A stretch of 12,692 nt of DNA from Bacteroidota bacterium. GTDB lineage: Bacteria; Bacteroidota; Bacteroidia; Flavobacteriales_F; PHOS-HE28. This document shows positions 7,028 through 12,692 of this stretch, piece by piece. The stretch lies in assembly GCA_023412755.1 (NCBI GenBank), contig JAEZCB010000020.1:1-12692 (forward strand). The letters are read 5' to 3'. The notes below the pieces were generated by a model, which worked only from the letters and a program-made list of their open reading frames with translations, had not been told where the DNA came from and searched no databases. Position numbers and translations under genes: made by a program. The stretch's first letter is position 1. Every line of letters begins with the position of its first letter.

Positions 7028-8158
7028 ATGGCAAAGAAGAACGTACGCGGCGCCGTTCCCAAAAAGAAGAAAAAGGCGGACACGATCCTGGACAGCAGGT
7101 CCATCGGTTTCCTTACCCGCTACCTGAACAACCCCTCGCCCACTGGATTCGAGAGCGAAGGACAGAAGCTTTGGCTGGAATACCTGAAGCCTTATGTGGA
7201 CGATCATATCGTGGATGCTTACGGTACGGTGGTCGGCGTGCTGAATCCGGATGCGAAGTACAAGGTGGTGATAGAAGCGCATGCCGATGAGATCAGCTGG
7301 TTCGTCCACTACATCACCAAGGAAGGCTTCATCTACGTGCGCCGAAATGGGGGCAGCGACCATATCATAGCACCCAGCAAGCGGGTGAACATCCATACCG
7401 AGAAAGGCATTGTGAAGGCCGTGTTCGGATGGCCCGCGATCCATGTGCGCAACAACAAATCGGACCCCGCCCCATCACTTGACAACATTTTCCTGGATCT
7501 TGGCTGCAACAGCAAGGAGGAAGTTGAGAAACTCGGTGTGCATGTGGGATGTGTGATCACCTATGAGGATGAGTTCATGATCCTCAACGAGCGCAACTTC
7601 GTGGGCCGCGCCTTGGACAACAGGATCGGTGGTTTCATGATCGCGGAAGTGGCGCGGCTGCTGAAGGAGAACAAAGTAAAACTGCCCTTCGGGCTGTATG
7701 TCACCAACAGCGTTCAGGAGGAAGTAGGTCTGCGTGGTGCGGAGATGATCGTGGAGCGGCTTCGCCCGGACCTCGCGATCATCACCGATGTCACGCATGA
7801 TACGCAGACACCCATGATGAACAAGATCCAGAACGGTGATGTCTCCTGCGGCCAGGGCCCGGTCTTGAGTTACGCGCCGGCCGTACACAACAAGGTATTG
7901 AAGCACATCGTGGATACGGCCACCAGGCATGCCATCCCGTTCCAGCGCATCGCCGCGAGCCGCGCCACCGGCACTGATACGGATGCCTTCGCCTATGGTG
8001 CGGCGGGTGTACCTTCGGCCTTGATCAGTCTGCCGCTACGCTATATGCACACCACCGTTGAAAGCGTGAACCGGGTGGATGTGGAGAATGTGATCCGCCT
8101 GATCTATGCTTCGCTGGTGGATCTCAAGGCAGGCCAGGACATGCGTTATTTCCGCTGA
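7028..8158 (+). CDS. M42 family metallo-aminopeptidase
   Basis: This 376-residue cytoplasmic enzyme belongs to the M42 (FrvX, glutamyl aminopeptidase/endoglucanase M) family of two-metal aminopeptidases that remove N-terminal residues from peptides. Expected metal and catalytic residues are all visible: His85 and Asp87 in EAHADE, bridging Asp197 in ALDNR, Glu231-Glu232 in QEEVGLRG, Asp254 in IITDVTHD and His341 in RYMHTTVE. Family length is normal (about 350) apart from an N-terminal tail rich in lysine (KKKKK at 12-16). I chose the ATG at 7028 because it lies just downstream of TAGCTTTG; the upstream in-frame starts would overlap the divergent promoters. No signal peptide is seen. It leads a four-gene operon, with eight bases before the next gene. 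Confidence 0.93.
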   Translation: MAKKNVRGAVPKKKKKADTILDSRSIGFLTRYLNNPSPTGFESEGQKLWLEYLKPYVDDHIVDAYGTVVGVLNPDAKYKVVIEAHADEISWFVHYITKEGFIYVRRNGGSDHIIAPSKRVNIHTEKGIVKAVFGWPAIHVRNNKSDPAPSLDNIFLDLGCNSKEEVEKLGVHVGCVITYEDEFMILNERNFVGRALDNRIGGFMIAEVARLLKENKVKLPFGLYVTNSVQEEVGLRGAEMIVERLRPDLAIITDVTHDTQTPMMNKIQNGDVSCGQGPVLSYAPAVHNKVLKHIVDTATRHAIPFQRIAASRATGTDTDAFAYGAAGVPSALISLPLRYMHTTVESVNRVDVENVIRLIYASLVDLKAGQDMRYFR

Positions 8159-8166
8159 TCCCATCC

Positions 8167-8886
8167 ATGCGCTACAAACTGGAAGACAACACCCAGGAGG
8201 CCTTCCAGTTCCTGCTTCTTGGTGCGGCCATCGTGCTGGTGCTGCGCGCTGTCATCGGCCTGGCCGGTCTTTGGATGGGCGGGCATATCGATGAGGCTCT
8301 GGTGGGATCGATCGCCGAACATCGCTCCGGATTCATATTGACGGATCCACTTACGATCGTGGCCGGTGGAATGGATATCTATGGCCGTCTTGCCTATGCC
8401 GCGCTGCTCACCTTGATCGCCGGAGTAGCGGGTTCGGTAGTCGGGGCGGCCCTATCCAGGATCTTCAATGGCCCCACCATACCCTGGGCGGTCGCCGGTG
8501 CGCGTGCAGGACTCATCATCATGGCGGCAGCAGGCCTGTACTCCGCATTGTTCCTTCCGGCACATACCGTGACCATTACACCACATGCCGCAATGATCCA
8601 CAAAAGGGCCACTTTGCCGGGAGGTCTCGCCTTGCCATGGACTGTCGAGAACACGGAGGTGGCGTGGCAGACCGTGACCGGGATACGGCAGCGCGTGCGC
8701 GATCATGGCCCGCAGGCATGTGGCATCCAGCAGGAGACGGTATTGATCTCCAATGAAGGGATCCACCTGCTGGCACGAAGCGTTCCTTCGGGCGTGGATT
8801 GTGATGAAAGCATTGCTGACCACAGGGAACGCGCCCAGCGTCTGGAAGCATTGATCAGCGAGCGATACCTTCGGCCGAACGGATGA
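8167..8886 (+). CDS. Unknown membrane protein with three predicted transmembrane helices
   Basis: This is a 239-residue protein of no family I recognise. Hydrophobic segments at about 13-37, 76-99 and 108-131 suggest three membrane helices. The segment between helices 1 and 2 (about 38-75) is moderately polar. The C-terminal half (132-239) is soluble, mixed beta and alpha, with a beta-rich start (HTVTITPH, LPGGLALPWT, EVAWQTVTGI) somewhat like the bacterial PH-type domains attached to membrane anchors; that likeness is an impression, not a demonstrated match. There are two cysteines (185, 212) and a charged C-terminal helix. It starts eight bases after the M42 peptidase and shares four bases (ATGA) with the following GNAT gene, so co-translation is likely. 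Confidence 0.85.
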   Translation: MRYKLEDNTQEAFQFLLLGAAIVLVLRAVIGLAGLWMGGHIDEALVGSIAEHRSGFILTDPLTIVAGGMDIYGRLAYAALLTLIAGVAGSVVGAALSRIFNGPTIPWAVAGARAGLIIMAAAGLYSALFLPAHTVTITPHAAMIHKRATLPGGLALPWTVENTEVAWQTVTGIRQRVRDHGPQACGIQQETVLISNEGIHLLARSVPSGVDCDESIADHRERAQRLEALISERYLRPNG

Positions 8887-9335
8887 TGACCGTACGCGAG
8901 ATCCCATTGGAGGCGACCTATCCATTGCGGATGAAGATCCTGCGGCCCGGAGGTGATCTGGCGGAACGGTATTTCGATCAGGATCGTCTCGCCGACGTGT
9001 TCCATTTGGGCGTCTTTGCCGGGAACACGTGCATCAGTATTGGTTCATTCTATCCGGAAGGTCACGCCGAATTACCTGCGAACACACCCTTCCGCTTGCG
9101 TGGCATGGCCACCGATACCGCATACCAGGGCTCCGGCGCGGGCACCTTGTTGTTGCGGCATGCCTTGCAACGCCTGGAGCAAAGTGGTGCCGACCTGCTC
9201 TGGTGTAACGCACGGATCAAGGCGGTCCCGTTCTATGAGCGACTGGGACTTCATTCAAAGGGTGAACTATTCGAAGTGCCACGGATCGGGCCACATTACC
9301 TGATGTTCCTCCGCTTCGGCCGGGGAGGCAATTGA
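8883..9335 (+). CDS. GNAT family N-acetyltransferase
   Basis: This 150-residue single-domain protein transfers an acetyl group from acetyl-CoA to an amine; the acceptor is unknown. The acetyl-CoA loop is clear at residues 82-87 (QGSGAG) after the beta strand LRGMATD, followed by the helix TLLLRHALQRLE. Motif B is CNARIKAVPFYERLGL (108-123), typical of GNATs. Length is normal. The start ATG at 8883 overlaps the upstream stop as ATGA; the next codon is also ATG (8886), giving a TGATG overlap, so the true start may be one codon later. Third gene in the operon, seven bases before the glycosyltransferase. Confidence 0.92.
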   Translation: MMTVREIPLEATYPLRMKILRPGGDLAERYFDQDRLADVFHLGVFAGNTCISIGSFYPEGHAELPANTPFRLRGMATDTAYQGSGAGTLLLRHALQRLEQSGADLLWCNARIKAVPFYERLGLHSKGELFEVPRIGPHYLMFLRFGRGGN

Positions 9336-9342
9336 TCCATGC

Positions 9343-10710
9343 ATGCTGGATCGTTGGGAACGTCCCCTCCTTTGGTCTTTGATCCTCCTGGATCTCTTCT
9401 TGAAATCGCTGTTCGTCGGTGGCCATGATCTCGCGCATGATGAACCCTTCACCGTACTACAGGCGCATCGCGATCTGCCGGCATTGTTCAAGATACTACC
9501 GGAGGAGAACAACCCACCGCTGCATTTTCTATTCGTCCATTTCTGGGTGAAGCTGGTGCCGCTGGATGCGGCCTGGCTGCGTGCACCATCGGCGGTATTC
9601 AGCGCATTGGTGATCTGGCCCTTGTTCATGCTCGCACGCACGCTTGCCAACACGCGCACCGCGTTCCTCGCCGCAGCTCTATACATCTTCAGCAATTATC
9701 ATCTGGGTTTCGCACATGAGGTGCGGGCGTACGCATTGTTCACCCTGCTCGCGGTGTTCAGCATGTGGGTGATCATTGGCATCTCCAGAAAGTATTTCTG
9801 GATACTGCTCGCGGTGGTGGACATGCTCATGGTGTACACTCATTTCTTCGGCTGGCTCATGATCGGGGTTCAACTGTTGTGTGTGATCCTCATCCATGAA
9901 TGGCACCAGTATGCATGGAAGGTGATCAAAGCCCATTTGGTGGTGATCCTGTCATATGTCCCCTACGGCCACATCTTCATCGCCCGTTTCAGCACCAGCG
10001 TGGAGGGTGGCACATGGCTGGAGCCGCCCAATGCGGAAGAGATCTACAACATGATCTGGCGCTGGAGCAATGCACCGGTACTGGCCGTACTGTTCCTTAC
10101 GCTCATACTTTTCCATCTTGTGCGAACAAGGCCCCTGCCCCTATTAAGCAAATTGGGCATGCTCTGGGCCTTAGTGCCATTGATCGGAATGTTCCTGGTT
10201 TCTTACATCGCGCCGATGTATTTGGATCGTTATCTCGTCTATGCGGCACCCGGCTTCCTCCTTTTAGTGGCACAAGCGGTTCCGATATCAGACAACAAGC
10301 GCATTTCGTGGATCCTCCCGGCCATGCTGGTGCTGGCAATGGGAGCCACATACAGGCCATGGAAGACAGAGTGGCCGGAACCCGGGAAAGTGGTGGCCGC
10401 GGCCGAAGCGTCACGACGGAACGATGAAAGGCCAGTGTTGATCCACCCGTACTGGTTCTCCCATGCGTATGCCTGGCACCTGGACCGGGACCTGCTACGG
10501 CATCCAGCGGAACTGGAAAAGGAATTGATCCAGCGGGGTGTAGTACCGATCCACACCCTGGAAGCGCTGGCGGATGTGCAGGCGGAACGTTCGATCCTTA
10601 TCTGCAGCGGCGACGATCCAATTGAAGAACAGGTCGTTCAACAGGGTTGGACGGTGATGGACCGTTCCTGGCCGGACAGAAAGACCGTGATCCTGGAGTT
10701 GGCACGCTGA
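9343..10710 (+). CDS. GT-C (family 39-like) membrane glycosyltransferase
   Basis: This 455-residue polytopic protein has about ten to eleven hydrophobic helices between residues 8 and 337 and a soluble C-terminal domain (340-455). After the first helix, the first loop carries the acidic pair Asp33-Glu34 (AHDEPFT), the position of the catalytic acidic motif in GT-C enzymes that use lipid-phosphate sugar donors (PMT/ArnT type). NNPPLHF (56-62), RAPSAVFSAL (80-89), EVRAYAL (126-132) and DRYLVYAAPG (295-304) are further landmarks of Bacteroidota family 39-like proteins. Donor and acceptor are unknown; glycans or lipids of the envelope are likely. It ends the four-gene operon. Confidence 0.88.
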   Translation: MLDRWERPLLWSLILLDLFLKSLFVGGHDLAHDEPFTVLQAHRDLPALFKILPEENNPPLHFLFVHFWVKLVPLDAAWLRAPSAVFSALVIWPLFMLARTLANTRTAFLAAALYIFSNYHLGFAHEVRAYALFTLLAVFSMWVIIGISRKYFWILLAVVDMLMVYTHFFGWLMIGVQLLCVILIHEWHQYAWKVIKAHLVVILSYVPYGHIFIARFSTSVEGGTWLEPPNAEEIYNMIWRWSNAPVLAVLFLTLILFHLVRTRPLPLLSKLGMLWALVPLIGMFLVSYIAPMYLDRYLVYAAPGFLLLVAQAVPISDNKRISWILPAMLVLAMGATYRPWKTEWPEPGKVVAAAEASRRNDERPVLIHPYWFSHAYAWHLDRDLLRHPAELEKELIQRGVVPIHTLEALADVQAERSILICSGDDPIEEQVVQQGWTVMDRSWPDRKTVILELAR

Positions 10711-10730
10711 ACCGTCACCTGTTCATAACG

Positions 10731-10753
10731 ATCATACACCGTTCGTGTATCAT
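10731..10753. repeat. Imperfect inverted repeat after the operon (ATACAC/GTGTAT core)
   Basis: The core arms ATACAC (10734-10739) and GTGTAT (10745-10750) enclose CGTTC. Outside one C-C mismatch the pairing continues for two bases (AT/AT). It begins 20 bases after the glycosyltransferase stop but has no T-run, so it is a weak terminator or an operator near the S9 peptidase promoter. Confidence 0.35.
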
Positions 10754-10778
10754 GCCTGGGATGACGTTTTCCCTGGCC

Positions 10779-10786
10779 CATCTTTG
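10779..10786 (+). promoter_or_regulatory. Candidate promoter -7 element (CATCTTTG) of the S9 peptidase gene
   Basis: CATCTTTG matches TAnnTTTG except at the first base and lies 24 bases before the ATG at 10811. This supports 10811 as the natural start even though the frame breaks just after it. Confidence 0.45.
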
Positions 10787-10810
10787 TTCCCCATTCCACA
10801 CCTCCGTTAA

Positions 10811-12692
10811 ATGAAGAACAAGTCTTTCCGTTCCTTGCCTTAGCCGCATTGCTGGCATCCTGCGGCCAACAGGTGGAGCAGACCGCGAGCGCCACGGCCG
10901 AAACGCCACCACCTACCATTCCTGTCGAGGACTTCTTCCGCAACCCGGAGAAGGCCAGCTTCCGCATAAGTCCGGATGGCCAGTATTTCAGCTTCCGTGC
11001 TCCATGGAACAACCGCATGAACCTGTTCGTGCAGAAGATCGGCGAGACCGAGGCCCAGCAGGTGACCCGTGATACTGTTCGTGACATCGGCGGGCATTTC
11101 TGGAAAGGCGATCGCATCATCTACAGCCGCGACATCAATGGCGATGAGAATTTCATCGTGTTCAGCGCGAGTATCGATGGCAGCGATGTGAAGGCGCTGA
11201 CACCCGAGCAAGGCGTGCGTGCCGGGGTGATGGACGATCTGCACAATGTGGAGGGCATGGAGTCCAGCATCATCATCCAGATGAACCAGCGCAACCCACA
11301 GGTCTTCGATCCATATTTGGTGGATATCCATACGGGCGAGATGAAGATGCTGGTGGATAACAAGGAGAACTATGAGAATTGGACGACCGATCACACAGGT
11401 GTGATACGCCTGGCTTACAAGACCGATGGTGTCGATAATCTCGTATTCCACCGGGCCAGCGAAAAGGAGCCATTCAAACTGCTCATGAAGACCGGATTCA
11501 AGGATCAGTGGGCGCCACTATTCTTCACCTTCGATAACAAGAACCTGTACGTTGCCACCAACCTCAATGGCCGCGACAAGAGCGCCATCGTGGAGTGGGA
11601 TATGGCCGGGAACAAGGAGATCAAGGAGATCTACGCCAACAAGGACCACGACGTATACAACTTGAACTACAGCCGCAAACGCAAGGTACTCACCCAGATC
11701 TACTACACCAGCTGGAAGGAGGAACAGGTGTTCCTGGACGATGAGGCCAAGGCCCGCCACGAGAAGCTCAAGGCCAAGTTCCCGGGCTACGATGTTTTCG
11801 TGTATGGCGAGAATGACAACGAAGACAAGTTCATGGTATGGCATGGCAACGATCGCATGCCTGGCAAATACAGCTTCTACGATGCCACCAGGGATGATCT
11901 TGTGGAAATGGCCACCCTCTATCCATGGTTGAACGAGAACCATTTAGCGGAAATGAAACCCATCAAGTACCAAAGCCGCGATGGTCTTACGATACACGGT
12001 TACCTTACCCTGCCCAAAGGCCGCGATGCCAAGATGCTGCCCGTGGTGGTCAATCCACATGGCGGGCCATGGGCGCGTGATGAATGGGGCTACAACAGCG
12101 AAGCGCAGTTGCTTGCCAACCGGGGTTATGCCGTGCTGCAGATGAATTTCCGTGGCAGCACCGGCTATGGCCGCAAGTTCTGGCAGTCCAGCTTCAAACA
12201 ATGGGGCAAGGCCATGCAGGACGATATAACCGATGGTGTGCAGTGGTTGATCAACGAAGGGATAGCCGATCCGGACCGCATCGCCATCTATGGCGGCAGC
12301 TACGGCGGCTATGCCACCCTGGCAGGCATCACTTACACTCCGGAGCTTTATGCCTGCGCCATCGATTACGTGGGCGTGAGCAACCTTTTCACCTTCATGA
12401 ACACCATACCTCCCTACTGGGAACCATACAAGAAAATGATGTATGAAATGGTGGGAGATCCCAAGGCGGACAGCCTCATGATGCGCGAAGCTTCACCCGT
12501 ATTCCATGTGGATAAGATCCAGTGCCCGCTCTTCATCGCACAAGGCGCCACCGATCCGCGCGTGAACAAGGCCGAGAGCGATCAAGTGGTGGAGGCCCTC
12601 AAAGCTCGCGGGGTAGAGGTCCAGTACCTGGTGAAGGATAACGAAGGCCACGGTTTCCGAAACGAGGAGAACCGCATGGAGTTCTACAAAGC
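10811..12692 (+). CDS. S9 family (prolyl oligopeptidase) serine peptidase, lipoprotein; 3' partial, apparent frame break at the start
   Basis: This is a periplasmic or surface lipoprotein that cleaves peptides, probably short ones as in DPP/acylaminoacyl-peptidase relatives. From about 10822 one frame is open to the window end. It begins with a hydrophobic segment and a lipobox (LLASC, Cys codon at 10861), then a beta-propeller-like domain (EDFFRNPEKASFRISPDG...), then the alpha/beta hydrolase domain: oxyanion region NPHGGPW (12052-12072), nucleophile Ser in GGSYGG (codon 12298), Asp in ATDPR (12553) and His in GHGF (12649). Only the last few residues should lie beyond the window. The only sensible ATG (10811) is in another frame and meets TAG at 10841. 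Adding one base between 10814 and 10824 would give MKNK-x-FPFLALAALLASC, an ideal lipoprotein signal. No ATG or GTG exists in the body frame after the stop at 10762. Confidence 0.88.

Noticed and set aside
10811..10843. A ten-residue leader peptide (ATG to TAG) upstream of the S9 gene
   Set aside because: The body frame then has no usable start, while joining the two frames gives a textbook lipoprotein signal, so a frame break explains the data better.

Overview
The window looks like ordinary chromosome of a fairly GC-rich member of the Bacteroidota, probably near the Flavobacteriales (the exact lineage is inference). Three things support this. A 1,425-residue secreted protein ends in a type IX secretion (T9SS) sorting domain. 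SprB-like and PKD modules stand in front of that domain. Sites close to the Bacteroidota -7 promoter element TAnnTTTG lie upstream of most genes, while Shine-Dalgarno sequences are not obvious.

Layout. Positions 25-4302 (minus strand) hold the giant modular T9SS cargo protein. A short divergent region with several inverted repeats separates it from a plus-strand tRNA-Arg(ACG) at 4499-4572, which has its own promoter and a clear hairpin terminator. The next ~480 bases up to 5055 contain structured intergenic DNA and a possible 70-residue single-pass membrane protein (4751-4963). A secreted TPR-like protein follows on the plus strand (5056-5796). It converges on, and overlaps tail to tail by 19 bases, a minus-strand pair: a DUF752/MnmC-type tRNA methyltransferase (mnmD, 6227-6913) whose stop overlaps the start of a Nudix hydrolase (5778-6227).

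Divergent from mnmD, a tight plus-strand operon runs from 7028 to 10710: an M42 metallo-aminopeptidase, an unrecognised three-helix membrane protein, a GNAT acetyltransferase and a GT-C (family 39-like) membrane glycosyltransferase. Gene spacings are +8, -4 and +7 bases. From 10811 to the end of the window lies a lipoprotein S9 (prolyl oligopeptidase family) serine peptidase. It has a complete catalytic triad, but its start codon and its body are in different frames.

How the genes relate. tRNA modification (mnmD), a tRNA gene, peptide turnover (M42 and S9 peptidases) and cell-surface functions (T9SS cargo, GT-C enzyme) sit side by side, mostly as housekeeping functions. I see no transposase, integrase, CRISPR array, toxin-antitoxin pair or phage gene, and no convincing new defence or biosynthetic system. 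The points most worth checking are the frame break at the S9 start, the possible leaderless mnmD transcript with its coupled Nudix gene, the undescribed membrane protein in the M42/GNAT/GT-C operon, and the small ORF with structured DNA after the tRNA.
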